Shown here: positions 40,712 through 49,915 of the stretch, in pieces | Layout: every line of letters begins with the position of its first letter | Position numbering within the stretch: position 1 is the stretch's first letter | NCBI GenBank assembly: GCA_031277035.1 | Contig: JAISLY010000062.1 | Span: 1 to 59,113, forward strand | Reading direction: 5' to 3' | Length of the DNA: 59,113 bases | DNA from: Coriobacteriales bacterium | GTDB taxonomy: Bacteria; Actinomycetota; Coriobacteriia; Coriobacteriales; UBA8131 | The notes under the pieces: model-generated | What the model was told of the DNA's origin: nothing | Seen by the model: only the letters and a program-made list of their open reading frames with translations | Databases searched by the model: none | Program-made: the position numbers and the translations under genes

Positions 40712-41776
40712 ATGGATCTGATCGAACTTATCAAAGCACTGCTCATCGGTATCGTTGAGGGCGTCACTGAATGGCTGCCGATTTCTTCGACGGGACACAT
40801 GATTCTCTTCGACGAATTCGTCCGGCTCGACGTCTCGCCTGCCTTTCTTGAGATATTCCTCGTTGTTATCCAGCTCGGCGCCATCATGGCGGTCATCATC
40901 CTCTATTTTCATCGTCTGAATCCCTTCTCCCCCCGCAAGGACCGCGCCGAGCGGCGCGTCACGCTTGGCGTGTGGGGCCGTGTGCTGATCGGCTGCATCC
41001 CGGCCGCCATCGTCGGCCTGCTCCTCGACAGCTGGGTTGAGGCACACTTCTATAATGCGGTGGTTGTGGCCTGTGCGCTGGTGCTCTACGGCGTCGCCTT
41101 CATCCTTGTTGAGCGCGTGAAGAGACGGGACACTCCTGTTGTTGGCCGTCACGCCCGTCACGCCTCTCGTGCGGCGCAGGAGCAGAGTTCTGTTGATGAC
41201 CGCGAGAGAAACACCGCGCGGCGCGCCGCCCCTGCGCGGCGCGTCGCCCCTGCGCGCCGGCCTGCCCCCACGCGCCGGCCTGCCCCCACGCGTCGAGCTG
41301 CCCCTGCGCGACGTGCAATCGATGCGCGACAAGACGACCGCTCGCTTCCCTCCGTCACCGACGAGGTTGCCACGCTCAGCATCCCAATCGTCCTGGGCAT
41401 TGGCCTGTTCCAATGCCTTGCCATCATCCCGGGTACCTCGCGTTCCGGCTCCACCATCCTCGGTGGCCTGATTCTTGGGGTCAGTCGGACGGTGGCCGCC
41501 GAATTCTCCTTTTTCCTCGCGATTCCCGTGATGTTTGGCTGGAGCCTGCTCAAGATTGTCAAGGGCTTCGTGCTTGACGGACTGAGCCTGACTTCGACTG
41601 AGTGGGGGGTGCTTGTTGTGGGCATCGTTGCTGCCTTTGGTATCTCGGTGCTGACGATACGGCTTCTTGTGGGCTACATCAAAGAACACAGCTTTGCGGC
41701 CTTTGGCGTCTATCGCATCGTGCTCGGCCTTCTGCTGCTGGGCTTCTTCGCCTTCGCAGGGTCCGCAGTTCTCTGA
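40712..41776 (+). CDS. uppP: Undecaprenyl-diphosphatase UppP (BacA) with loop insertion
   Basis: 354 residues; the family is usually ~270. The catalytic motifs are intact: IVEGVTEWLPISSTGHMIL at the N-terminus and PGTSRSGSTILGG in the second half. The enzyme recycles undecaprenyl diphosphate to the monophosphate carrier for cell-wall synthesis and gives bacitracin tolerance. The extra ~75 residues sit in one loop: a His/Arg stretch, then 18-bp repeats (about 41218-41315) encoding RRxAPA/RRPAPT units, strongly basic. The flanking membrane helices look normal, so function is probably retained. Confidence 0.94.
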   Translation: MDLIELIKALLIGIVEGVTEWLPISSTGHMILFDEFVRLDVSPAFLEIFLVVIQLGAIMAVIILYFHRLNPFSPRKDRAERRVTLGVWGRVLIGCIPAAIVGLLLDSWVEAHFYNAVVVACALVLYGVAFILVERVKRRDTPVVGRHARHASRAAQEQSSVDDRERNTARRAAPARRVAPARRPAPTRRPAPTRRAAPARRAIDARQDDRSLPSVTDEVATLSIPIVLGIGLFQCLAIIPGTSRSGSTILGGLILGVSRTVAAEFSFFLAIPVMFGWSLLKIVKGFVLDGLSLTSTEWGVLVVGIVAAFGISVLTIRLLVGYIKEHSFAAFGVYRIVLGLLLLGFFAFAGSAVL

Positions 41777-41839
41777 GGCGCTTTGAGCTACTCCTCACGC
41801 TTTTCAGAACACCTCACTTAAAAACTCTTTGCAAAGCCC

Positions 41840-41868
41840 TTGCGCCCTGAGACAGAAGCGTGTATCAT
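41840..41868 (+). promoter_or_regulatory. Promoter of the metal-resistance operon
   Basis: -35 TTGCGC (41840-41845), 17-base spacer, -10 TATCAT (41863-41868). The -10 overlaps the left end of the operator palindrome. Confidence 0.65.
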
Positions 41869-41900
41869 GAAGATATGAGCAGATGTTCATATCTTCATGA
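41865..41900 (+). promoter_or_regulatory. SmtB/ArsR-type operator palindrome
   Basis: Two 17-base arms around a two-base centre (GA, 41882-41883) match at 16 of 17 positions. The core ATATGAGCA-GA-TGTTCATAT has the layout of 12-2-12 SmtB/ArsR operators. It covers the -10 and the presumed start site, so the repressor should block polymerase until metal binds. Confidence 0.75.
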
Positions 41901-41917
41901 CTAAGGGCGGAGGGGAC

Positions 41918-42358
41918 ATGCTGGAACAGAAAAGCGCTCACCCGGATTGTGCGATTGGTGAGGATGACGAGACCTGTTGTGGGACGCGTATCTCCAACGC
42001 CGAGACCCTCTACGCGCAGGCGGGCCTTCTTTTGGGCGACGTCCCCTCTGCACAAAACGGTGCGCTTCCCAGCGATACCCTCATTTACAAGGCGACGGAG
42101 ATATTCTCAGCTTTGGCAGACTCCACGCGCTTTAAGATTCTCAGCGCTCTTGCAGCGGGGGAGCTCTGCGTGCACGAACTCGTCGTTCTCACCGATGTCT
42201 CACAATCCGCCGTCAGCCACCAACTGCGCCTCTTGCGAGACCGCGGCCTGCTAACCGCGCGGCGCGATGGGCAGAAAGTTGTCTACCAGTTCTCCGATGA
42301 GCATGTTCGCTCGCTGATTCTTGTTGGCCTTGAACATGCGGCAGAGCAGGTGGATTGA
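41918..42358 (+). CDS. SmtB/ArsR family metal-responsive repressor
   Basis: 146 residues from ATG 41918, which follows GGAGGGG; ATG 41897 lies inside the operator and is less likely. The winged helix is ALADSTRFKILSALAAGELCVHEL, then DVSQSAVSHQLRLLRDRGLL. Near the C-terminus DEH...EHAAE places Asp, His, His and Glu at the alpha-5 positions that bind zinc in SmtB; ELCVHEL could also form part of an alpha-3 site. Cys residues cluster at the N-terminus (HPDC, TCCGT). It overlaps nothing and ends one base before the P1B-ATPase start, so repressor and pump form one metal-induced operon. Confidence 0.92.
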   Translation: MLEQKSAHPDCAIGEDDETCCGTRISNAETLYAQAGLLLGDVPSAQNGALPSDTLIYKATEIFSALADSTRFKILSALAAGELCVHELVVLTDVSQSAVSHQLRLLRDRGLLTARRDGQKVVYQFSDEHVRSLILVGLEHAAEQVD

Positions 42359-42359
42359 G

Positions 42360-44531
42360 ATGGCCGCTCACGACTCCCTTCATGAAGGCGAGGCTGCCGC
42401 CTGCTCCTGCTGCGCCTGCCCTGCACCCGAGTCCGACCTTGTGCCCGCATCGGCATCCGCATCTACAGCAGCATCCACATCTGCATCTGCATCTGCACTC
42501 GCGCCCGAGCCCGCGCTTGAGCAGGAGCAGGCGGCCTGCGCCTGCTGCGCCACGAACGATGCGGACAGCGCCAGGGAGCGCAGCACCGTTCCCTGGCTGG
42601 TCGCAAGCGGCATCTTCAGCATGCTTGGCGTCGGCCTGCACCTGTTGGGTGCGACGGGGCTTTTCGCAGGTCCTCTCCAGTGGCCTTTTGGGGTTGCGGC
42701 GATTATCGCCTCGCTTATGGGGACGGTCAGTGGGCTGGTCATTGTCTTCCCGCACGCTCTCAATTCTCTGAAGAGGCGCTCGGTAGACATCAACATTCTG
42801 ATGCTCGTTGCCGTCCTCGGTGCCTGCCTGCTTGGAGATTTCGCCGAGGCGGCCGCGGTCGTCTTCTTCTTCTGCGTCGGCGAGGCGCTGGAAGAGCGCG
42901 CGATGCGCAAAAATCGCGAATCTGTTGCAAGCCTGCTCGATCTGACCCCACAGCTGGTTCACGTACGGGCAGGCGATGGCAGCATCACCGACATCGGTCC
43001 TGACGACGTGCTTCTGGGCGCGACCATCCTTGTGCGCCCGGGCGAGCGCATCGCGCTTGACGGGCTTGTCACGGAGGGCAGCGCCCTGGTGGACGAGGCG
43101 CCCATCACCGGCGAATCGGTTCCGGTCCTCAAGGGGCCTGGCGACCCCCTGTATGCAGGCACGCTTTCGACCGATGGCAGGCTCATCTACGCCACGACGG
43201 CAACCGTTGAGAACTCCACACTGACCCGCATCGTCCGTCTTGTTGAGCAGTCGCAGGCCCAGCGCACTCCCTATGAGCGCTTCATCAACCGTTTTGCGCG
43301 TTACTATACGCCCCTGGTCATGCTGCTTGCCGCTCTTGTGGCCCTCGTGCCCACATTGCTCACGCTGCTCACCCCGCTTGACCTTGGCTCTTTTGCCACC
43401 TGGGGCTATCGTGCGCTGGCCCTGCTTGTCATCGCCTGTCCCTGCGCGCTCGTCATTGCGACGCCAATCTGCGTCGTTACCGGTCTGGCTCGCGCGGCGC
43501 GCAGCGGTATGCTTGTCAAGGGCGGCGCCTTTTTAGAGCTCGCGGCAAAGGTAAAGGCGGTGGCCTTTGATAAGACCGGGACGCTGACCTATGGCAAGCC
43601 CCTTGTGACCGAGAGTATCCCTCTGCTGGCCGCGACGCGGCGCTGGGGCGGGGATGCGCAGGCACAGGTGCTTGCGTTGGGCGTTGCCCTGGAGCAGGAC
43701 TCGACCCACCCGCTGGCCCGCGCCGTCGTCGCGGCCGGTATGTCGGCCCCGACCCAGACCCCCGTCGCCCCGACCGTCTCAAATTTGCGCGAGTTCGCAG
43801 GTCAGGGTGTCAGCGCCGAGATTGACGGGATTTTTGCCGCTATTGGCTCCAGCAATCATATCGCCGCGCTTGTTGACTATGACGCAGAGACGCTTGCCCA
43901 TATCGAACGGGTGGAACGCGATGCGGCAACCGCGCTGGTCGTGGCCTTCGATGGCCAGGCGGTCGGCATCATCGCGGTCAAGGACACCGTGCGCCCTGAG
44001 AGCGCCGCCCTTCTCAATGTGCTGAACAGTCGCCAGAGAATCCACACCGTCATGCTGACGGGCGATAACCTCATCACCGCTCGCGCTATCGCACAGGATG
44101 CGGGCATTGAGCAGGTATGCGCCGGCCTGTTGCCCCAGGACAAGATGGAATACATCGAGCGTCTGCGGCGGCAGTATGGCGCGGTCGCGATGGTCGGCGA
44201 CGGCATCAATGATGCGCCTGCGCTTGCACAGGCCGACGTCGGTATCGCGATGGGTGGCGCTGGCAGCGATACCGCGCTTGAGGTGGCCGATGTCGTGTTG
44301 ATGGCCGACAACATCAGCGAGCTTCCCAGCCTGTTTGCGTTGGCACGGCAGGTTGTGCGCACCATTCAGGTGAACATCGCCTTTGCGCTGACGGTCAAAG
44401 TGGCCGTCATGGCGCTTGCCATCCTTGGCCTCGTCCAGATGTGGATGGCAATCTTTGCCGATGTCGGCGTGCTGCTGATTGTCATCCTCTACAGCATGCG
44501 CATCGGTCTGACCAAGCACAGGGGCCTCTGA
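42360..44531 (+). CDS. P1B-type heavy-metal ATPase (Zn2+/Cd2+/Pb2+ exporter type)
   Basis: 723 residues. The ACPCALVIATP helix-6 metal site is near residue 360, the phosphorylation motif DKTGTLT near 403, the STHPLA nucleotide-site HP motif follows, and MVGDGINDAPALAQADVGIAMG comes later. The last helices show ADVGVLLIVILYSMR, whose Asp fits zinc-type pumps. In place of an HMA domain, the N-terminus is a short Cys-rich segment (CSCCAC and later CACC) joined by a Ser/Ala repeat, so metal capture may differ from CadA/ZntA. Together with the SmtB-like regulator this supports export of zinc or a similar metal across the inner membrane. Confidence 0.92.
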   Translation: MAAHDSLHEGEAAACSCCACPAPESDLVPASASASTAASTSASASALAPEPALEQEQAACACCATNDADSARERSTVPWLVASGIFSMLGVGLHLLGATGLFAGPLQWPFGVAAIIASLMGTVSGLVIVFPHALNSLKRRSVDINILMLVAVLGACLLGDFAEAAAVVFFFCVGEALEERAMRKNRESVASLLDLTPQLVHVRAGDGSITDIGPDDVLLGATILVRPGERIALDGLVTEGSALVDEAPITGESVPVLKGPGDPLYAGTLSTDGRLIYATTATVENSTLTRIVRLVEQSQAQRTPYERFINRFARYYTPLVMLLAALVALVPTLLTLLTPLDLGSFATWGYRALALLVIACPCALVIATPICVVTGLARAARSGMLVKGGAFLELAAKVKAVAFDKTGTLTYGKPLVTESIPLLAATRRWGGDAQAQVLALGVALEQDSTHPLARAVVAAGMSAPTQTPVAPTVSNLREFAGQGVSAEIDGIFAAIGSSNHIAALVDYDAETLAHIERVERDAATALVVAFDGQAVGIIAVKDTVRPESAALLNVLNSRQRIHTVMLTGDNLITARAIAQDAGIEQVCAGLLPQDKMEYIERLRRQYGAVAMVGDGINDAPALAQADVGIAMGGAGSDTALEVADVVLMADNISELPSLFALARQVVRTIQVNIAFALTVKVAVMALAILGLVQMWMAIFADVGVLLIVILYSMRIGLTKHRGL

Positions 44532-44551
44532 GGTTCATCTCCCCGCCACTC

Positions 44552-44715
44552 CCAATCGCCGCACCAGCCGCCACCCGCCGCACCCGCCGCACCCGCCGCA
44601 CCAGCCGCACCCGCCGCACCCGGCTCCGCCCTCGCCGCACCCGCCATCACCCGCCATCACCCGCCATCTCCCCGCCACCTGCCGCGCCCTCGCCGCTCCC
44701 AATCGCCACCTGCCG
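44552..44715. repeat. GC-rich simple repeat between the metal ATPase and uvrA
   Basis: Runs of CGCCGCACC and CGCCATCACC units. Open frames run through it from the ATPase end into uvrA, but nothing in them resembles a protein domain, so it is treated as non-coding. Together with the bases up to 44818 this gap holds no other gene. Confidence 0.7.
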
Positions 44716-44818
44716 TGTCGCCGTCCGGATGCGGTATCATGAAGGCTTACAGAAAATCGACCCGATGGGCAACAAAAATTTCGCGCCGCAGAACATCCCA
44801 TCGACAAGGAGCAGCATT

Positions 44819-47665
44819 TTGCAGGATTCGATTGTCATCCGCGGTGCCCGCGAGCACAATCTGCAGGACATCAACGTCACGATTCCCCGCGACCGGCTCG
44901 TGGTCATCACGGGCCTTTCCGGCTCGGGCAAAAGCTCGCTTGCCTTTGACACCATCTATGCCGAAGGCCAGCGACGCTACGTTGAGTCGCTCTCGGCCTA
45001 TGCGCGACAATTTCTCGGACAGATGGACAAACCCGACCTCGACTCCATCGACGGCCTTTCCCCGGCCGTCTCCATCGACCAGAAGACCACCTCAAAAAAC
45101 CCACGCTCGACCGTTGGTACGGTCACTGAGATATACGACTATCTCCGTCTGCTTTTCGCGCGTATCGGCATTCCGCACTGCCCGGAATGCGGCCGTGAGA
45201 TCATACGCCAGACCACCGACCAGGTGGTTGACAAGATTCTTGCAGCGGGAGAAGGCCGGCGTTCCTACGTGCTCGCGCCGCTTGCCATCGGGCGCAAGGG
45301 CGAGTACAAAAAGCTCTTTGCCGAGCTGCGCAGGGAGGGCTTTGCCCGGGTGCGAGTGGACGGTCAGGTGCGGGAGCTTGCCGAGACAATCGAGCTGGAT
45401 AAGAAGTTCAAGCACACTATCGAGGTCCTTGTCGACCGCCTGACCCTCAAACCTTCCTCCACCTCGCGCCTCGCCGAGGCCGTTGAGACCGCAACCCGTA
45501 TGGCCGAGGACAAGGTGGGCATTCTCTATCTCGCAACCGACGACGAGCCCGAACGGCTCGACCAGTACTCGCTTGCCCTGGCCTGCCCCGAGCACGGACA
45601 CTCCATCGACGAACTTGCGCCGCGCGACTTCTCCTTCAATGCACCCTACGGTGCCTGCCCCTCCTGTTCTGGCCTGGGCTTCACGCGTGAAGTCGACCCT
45701 TCGCTTATCGTCCCCGACCCCTCGCTTTCTCTGGCCGACGGCGCCTGGGTCGTCTTTAACACCTCAAGCAACTACTATCCGCAGATTCTGCGCGCGGTCG
45801 CCCACCATCTTGGCGTCAACTACCATACGCCGTGGGAAGAGTATCCGGCCGAGGTGCAGCACGCCTTTCTGTACGGCACCGGTGCGGAGAGGATACGGGT
45901 GGACTATCTCACGCGCGACGGCCGGCAGACGCACTGGACCGTGCAGTTCTCCGGCCTTCTCAAAATCACGATGGATCGCTACGAGGAGACGACGAGCGAA
46001 AGTCAGAAGGCGAAGCTGGAGGATTACCTGGCCATACGCCCCTGCACGGCCTGCGGCGGCGCGCGTCTGAAGCCCGAGATGCTGGCGGTCACCGTGGGTG
46101 GGCGCAACATCTACCAGGTAACGCAGTGCTCTGCCCGCGACTGCCTGAGTTTTTTTGAGGGGCTCGTGCTCAATGATCGCGAGGTGGCCATTGGAGGGCG
46201 CGTCATCAGGGAGATACGGGAGCGCCTGCGGTTTCTGGTCGATGTCGGACTGGACTACCTGACGCTGGAGCGGGGTACCGCAACTCTTTCCGGGGGAGAA
46301 GCTCAGCGTATCCGGCTTGCCACTCAGATAGGCGCGGGCCTGATGGGCGTGCTCTACATCCTTGACGAACCGTCCATCGGCCTGCATCAGCGCGATAACG
46401 AGCGCCTTATCGCCACGTTGGAACGACTGCGCGACCTTGGCAACACGGTCATCGTGGTCGAACATGACGAGGAGACGATACGTGCGGCCGACCACGTCAT
46501 CGACATGGGCCCGGGCGCCGGTGCCGCAGGCGGGCTGGTCGTCGCCCAGGGAGCGCCACAGGAGATACTCGATACGCCACAGTCGCTGACGGCCGACTAC
46601 CTCTCCGGACGACGCGGCATACCCATCCCTTCGCTGCGCCGTGCTGGCGACAAGGGCTCTATCCGTCTGAGCGGGGCATGTGAGAACAACCTCGCGAACC
46701 TCGATGTCGCCATTGACCTTGGCACACTCACCGTGGTCACAGGCGTCTCGGGCTCGGGCAAGTCCTCGCTCATCACCGATACGCTGGCGCCGGCCCTGAC
46801 CAACCGCATCCACCGTTCGCGCAAACGCGTGGGCGCGATGCGCAAACTTGAGGGCATTGGGGCGCTTGACAAGGTCATCGACATCGACCAAAGCCCCATC
46901 GGGCGTACGCCGCGCTCCAACCCGGCGACCTATGTGGGCCTGTGGGACGACGTGCGCACGCTGTTCTCACAGGTGCCCGATTCGAAGGCGCGGGGCTACG
47001 GGCCGGGCCGCTTCTCCTTTAACGTCACAGGGGGGCGTTGCGAGGCCTGCAAGGGCGATGGCCAGCTCAAGATTGAGATGCACTTCCTGCCCGACATCTA
47101 CGTGCCCTGCGAGGTCTGCGAAGGTACTCGTTACAACCGTGAGACCCTGCAGATACACTATAAGGGCAAGACGGTTGCCGATGTGCTGAGGATGAGTGTT
47201 GACGAGGCGCTGCTTTTCTTTGAGAACCTGCCGCGGCTCAAACGCAAGCTTCAGACCCTGCATGACGTGGGTCTCGGCTATATCAAGCTCGGTCAGCCCG
47301 CAACAACGCTCTCGGGGGGCGAGGCCCAGCGGGTCAAACTCTCAAGCGAGTTGCAGCGCGTACAGACAGGCTCGACCTTCTACATCCTCGATGAGCCGAC
47401 AACCGGCCTGCACTTCGACGACGTGCGTCAGCTGCTCGATGTCTTGCAGCGTCTGGTGGACAAAGGCAACACCGTGTTGGTTATCGAGCACAATCTCGAT
47501 GTGATCAAGTGTGCCGACCGCGTGATAGACCTCGGCCCCGAGGGGGGCGATCGCGGAGGCCAACTCGTTGCGCTTGGCACGCCGGAGGAGGTCGCGCAGG
47601 TGGAGGCGAGCTATACGGGGCAGTTCCTGCGACGTCTTTTTGAGCGCGTCGGCCACGCATATTGA
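44819..47665 (+). CDS. uvrA: Excinuclease ABC subunit A
   Basis: 948 residues from TTG 44819, where AAGGAG lies seven bases upstream and the product begins [15 protein letters not shown], the normal UvrA N-terminus and length. ATG 44765 would add 18 unconserved residues. Two ATPase modules are seen: [16 protein letters not shown] with [14 protein letters not shown], and [10 protein letters not shown] with [15 protein letters not shown]. Zinc-finger cysteines occur as CPECG, CPSCSG, CTACGG and CEACKGDG with CEVCEG. UvrA dimers scan DNA for lesions and load UvrB in nucleotide excision repair. uvrB and uvrC are not in the window. Confidence 0.97.
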   Translation: MQDSIVIRGAREHNLQDINVTIPRDRLVVITGLSGSGKSSLAFDTIYAEGQRRYVESLSAYARQFLGQMDKPDLDSIDGLSPAVSIDQKTTSKNPRSTVGTVTEIYDYLRLLFARIGIPHCPECGREIIRQTTDQVVDKILAAGEGRRSYVLAPLAIGRKGEYKKLFAELRREGFARVRVDGQVRELAETIELDKKFKHTIEVLVDRLTLKPSSTSRLAEAVETATRMAEDKVGILYLATDDEPERLDQYSLALACPEHGHSIDELAPRDFSFNAPYGACPSCSGLGFTREVDPSLIVPDPSLSLADGAWVVFNTSSNYYPQILRAVAHHLGVNYHTPWEEYPAEVQHAFLYGTGAERIRVDYLTRDGRQTHWTVQFSGLLKITMDRYEETTSESQKAKLEDYLAIRPCTACGGARLKPEMLAVTVGGRNIYQVTQCSARDCLSFFEGLVLNDREVAIGGRVIREIRERLRFLVDVGLDYLTLERGTATLSGGEAQRIRLATQIGAGLMGVLYILDEPSIGLHQRDNERLIATLERLRDLGNTVIVVEHDEETIRAADHVIDMGPGAGAAGGLVVAQGAPQEILDTPQSLTADYLSGRRGIPIPSLRRAGDKGSIRLSGACENNLANLDVAIDLGTLTVVTGVSGSGKSSLITDTLAPALTNRIHRSRKRVGAMRKLEGIGALDKVIDIDQSPIGRTPRSNPATYVGLWDDVRTLFSQVPDSKARGYGPGRFSFNVTGGRCEACKGDGQLKIEMHFLPDIYVPCEVCEGTRYNRETLQIHYKGKTVADVLRMSVDEALLFFENLPRLKRKLQTLHDVGLGYIKLGQPATTLSGGEAQRVKLSSELQRVQTGSTFYILDEPTTGLHFDDVRQLLDVLQRLVDKGNTVLVIEHNLDVIKCADRVIDLGPEGGDRGGQLVALGTPEEVAQVEASYTGQFLRRLFERVGHAY

Positions 47666-47710
47666 GGAGTAGTGTGGTATTGTTCAGATTGACACCCAAA
47701 GGAGGCAGCC

Positions 47711-47911
47711 ATGATTGACACTGCGGCAGGTAGTTCTCTTTCCGACGGCCCTGACCCCACATCCTCACCGGCAGATGCTCCGGCGCCCGCAAAGACAGCC
47801 TGGCGTTGTGAGCTCTGCGGTTTTGTGGAGGAGATGGACGCCCTGCCAATTGGGTACGGCTGTCCTGTCTGTGGTGCTCCACGCGCCCAGTTTAAACGCA
47901 TCGAGCGCTAG
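47711..47911 (+). CDS. Rubredoxin-like small iron/zinc protein
   Basis: 66 residues. A ~28-residue Ala/Pro/Ser leader precedes a rubredoxin-like knuckle pair, WRCELCGFVEE and CPVCGAPRAQFKRI, as in the C-terminal domain of rubrerythrin. The spacing between the CxxC pairs is short, so it resembles rubrerythrin-type more than classical rubredoxin domains. ATG 47711 has AAAGGAGG upstream. Likely a small electron carrier or redox-stress protein in the cytoplasm; no diiron domain is encoded beside it. Confidence 0.82.
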   Translation: MIDTAAGSSLSDGPDPTSSPADAPAPAKTAWRCELCGFVEEMDALPIGYGCPVCGAPRAQFKRIER

Positions 47912-48044
47912 CCCCGCCACCGCGCGGGTACACCAGATTAACCGATTTGCACGTGCGCCCCGCCACCGCGCGGGTACACCAGATGAGCCGATTTGCACGC
48001 GCGCCCCACCACCGCGCGGGCGCGCCGGATTACCCGATTTGCGC
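47911..48044. repeat. Three tandem copies of a 46-bp unit
   Basis: Copies begin at 47911, 47957 and 48003; the third is slightly shorter and more diverged. Each carries CCGCGCGG, an 8-bp palindrome, and ends with CCGATTTGC. The array fills the gap between the rubredoxin-like gene and the PiT promoter. Confidence 0.88.
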
Positions 48045-48077
48045 CCGATTATCCCTCTCTGAATGCAGGCAAACCGT

Positions 48078-48083
48078 TATACT
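48078..48083 (+). promoter_or_regulatory. -10 box of the phosphate transporter gene, leaderless layout
   Basis: TATACT is followed by seven bases and then ATG 48091. No ribosome site exists in the gap, so the mRNA probably begins at the start codon. Confidence 0.5.
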
Positions 48084-48090
48084 CGGCACC

Positions 48091-49083
48091 ATGAGTGCGA
48101 TCATTATCTGTATTGTGGTTTTTGCTGTCGTTTTCGAATTCATTAATGGATTCCACGACACGGCCAACGCAATCGCAACCTCCGTCTACACCCGGGCGCT
48201 TTCGGTCGGCGCGGCCATCGCCCTGGCAGCTGGCATGAACTTTCTCGGCGCACTCATCTTCGAAGGCGTTGCTCATACCATCAGTGAAGGACTTGTCTCA
48301 ACCGCGCTGGATGGCTACGTGGTGCTCTCGGCTCTGATTGGAGCCATCATCTGGAACCTGCTTACCTGGTGGCGGGCTATCCCTTCGTCCTCCTCACACG
48401 CCCTGATCGGCGCTTTGGTCGGTGCGACGCTGGTACACACCTTGAGCATGGATTCGGTCATCTGGTCAGGCGTGGGCTGGAAAGTTATTATCCCTCTGCT
48501 CAGCTCTCCCATCATCGGCTTTTTGCTCGGCTTCGGGATTACGAAGCTCATCCATCTGCTCTTTGCCCGCGTGGCGCGCAGCAAAGTCAACCGGGCCTTT
48601 CTCAAGCTCCAGATACTCTCTGCGGCGGCGGTCGCCTTCTCACATGGCACCAACGATGCGCAAAAGACCATGGGCATCATCACGCTGGCGCTTTTCACGA
48701 GCGGCATGATCCCCGATGCCTCGCATATCCCGTTTTGGGTCAAGCTGCTCTGCGCAGCGACCATCGCCGCAGGCACCTCGGTGGGCGGCTGGAAGATCAT
48801 GAAAACGATGGGCGGCGGGGTAACAAAACTTGAGCCAACCAGCGGTTTTGCAGCGCAGGCATCCTCGGCTGTGGTCATCGAGGCCATGACGGCGCTCGGG
48901 GCTCCGATTTCGACGACCCACGTTATCACGACCTCGGTCATGGGCGTCGGCAGCGCACGGCATCTGAAAGCGGTAAAATGGAAAATCGCAAAGGACATCG
49001 TGCTCACCTGGATTGTCACCCTGCCCGTCTCGGCGGTGCTCGGCGGGCTTGTTACTTTTCTCATCGGCCTGTTCGTAAGCTGA
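48091..49083 (+). CDS. pit: PiT family inorganic phosphate transporter
   Basis: 330 residues. Both PiT signature repeats are present: FEFINGFHDTANAIATSVYTRAL in the N-terminal half and VAFSHGTNDAQKTMGII in the C-terminal half. GAPISTTHVITTSVMGVG lies near the end, and about ten membrane helices are apparent. It imports phosphate (as metal-phosphate) by proton or sodium symport at low affinity. The length matches short bacterial PiT proteins. ATG 48091 was chosen because the family begins there; the upstream frame is the tandem repeat. No PhoU-like (DUF47) partner gene is next to it. Confidence 0.94.
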   Translation: MSAIIICIVVFAVVFEFINGFHDTANAIATSVYTRALSVGAAIALAAGMNFLGALIFEGVAHTISEGLVSTALDGYVVLSALIGAIIWNLLTWWRAIPSSSSHALIGALVGATLVHTLSMDSVIWSGVGWKVIIPLLSSPIIGFLLGFGITKLIHLLFARVARSKVNRAFLKLQILSAAAVAFSHGTNDAQKTMGIITLALFTSGMIPDASHIPFWVKLLCAATIAAGTSVGGWKIMKTMGGGVTKLEPTSGFAAQASSAVVIEAMTALGAPISTTHVITTSVMGVGSARHLKAVKWKIAKDIVLTWIVTLPVSAVLGGLVTFLIGLFVS

Positions 49084-49158
49084 GCGTGCCCACCTGTGAA
49101 CTGAGCGTGCGGCCTGCAGGTGAGTTGACTTCCGTTCCGTGCGGGAAAGGAGCCTTCC

Positions 49159-49749
49159 ATTTTCGACATCTGTGCCAGGAAGGAGGCCCTTCGTCGCCTG
49201 CTGCGCTCTCGGCGTGCAGCGATTAACGATGCCGAGCGGCTTGTCGCCGAACGTGCGGTGTGCGACGCGCTGCTTGAGAGTTTGGCAGACCTCAATCTTG
49301 AGCAGGGCTACGTTGGCCTGTATGCTGCGATGGGCAGCGAACTGAAGCTGGACCAGCTGGCTGTGGCCTGCGGTGAGCGGGGCTATCGAATCGCCTATCC
49401 CGCCGTGCTGTCAGAAACGGAGATGGGATTTTACTCAAGCGAACCCCCCGTTTTTGGCGAGCTGCGTACAACGGTGCTGTTCTCCCATCCCGGCAGGGTC
49501 ATGGCCCCCGAACAACTCGCATCGCTTGTGCCGGTCTTTCCCGAGCACATCAGGGTTCTCGTCGTACCGGCCATCGCCTATGATAGAGAGGGCTATCGCC
49601 TTGGGCAGGGTGGTGGCTATTACGACCGCTATATACGGGAGATTGCCGCACACGCTGTCACCTGGGGAGCGGGCTTTGCGGCACAGATGCTTGATTCTGT
49701 GCCAAGAGAGTGCCATGATGCGCGTCTGGAGCGTGTTTTTGTCGCTTAG
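49159..49749 (+). CDS. 5-formyltetrahydrofolate cyclo-ligase, apparently with an ATT start
   Basis: 196 residues if begun at ATT 49159. The family N-terminus ARKEALRRLLRSRRAAI is encoded upstream of the first conventional start (GTG 49258), and no ATG, GTG or TTG occurs between the upstream stop (49126) and 49258. AAAGGAG at 49146-49152 lies six bases before the ATT, so ATT is the best start. Downstream motifs are VVPAIAYDREGYRLGQGGGYYDRYI, the substrate- and ATP-binding signature. The enzyme converts 5-formyl-THF to 5,10-methenyl-THF using ATP. It is encoded between the PiT gene and purB. Confidence 0.88.
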   Translation: MFDICARKEALRRLLRSRRAAINDAERLVAERAVCDALLESLADLNLEQGYVGLYAAMGSELKLDQLAVACGERGYRIAYPAVLSETEMGFYSSEPPVFGELRTTVLFSHPGRVMAPEQLASLVPVFPEHIRVLVVPAIAYDREGYRLGQGGGYYDRYIREIAAHAVTWGAGFAAQMLDSVPRECHDARLERVFVA

Positions 49750-49769
49750 GGAGAAAAGATGCCCGGACG

Positions 49770-49880
49770 CGTCGCGTCGCTCGGTCGTCGCGCCGCCCGC
49801 ATCGCCCGGCACAACCCGCGCCACCCGCCCGCCCGTCCGCCGCGCTGCCCGCCCGCCGCGCCACCCGCCCGCCCGCTGTT
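49770..49880. repeat. GC-rich low-complexity stretch before purB
   Basis: Repeated CGCCGCC, CCACCCGCC and CCCGCCCG units between the 5-FCL stop and the ribosome site of purB. No domain is recognisable in any frame. Confidence 0.6.
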
Positions 49881-49915
49881 GCAAGACCTATCGCCCTCTG
49901 AGAGGAAGGCCACCG

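Noticed and set aside
44441-44818. Extended N-terminus of UvrA reading through the GC-rich repeat
   Set aside because: The repeat-derived residues have no homology, and TTG 44819 with AAGGAG gives the normal UvrA length.
47911-48044. CRISPR array
   Set aside because: The three copies are directly adjacent without unique spacers and no cas genes are present.
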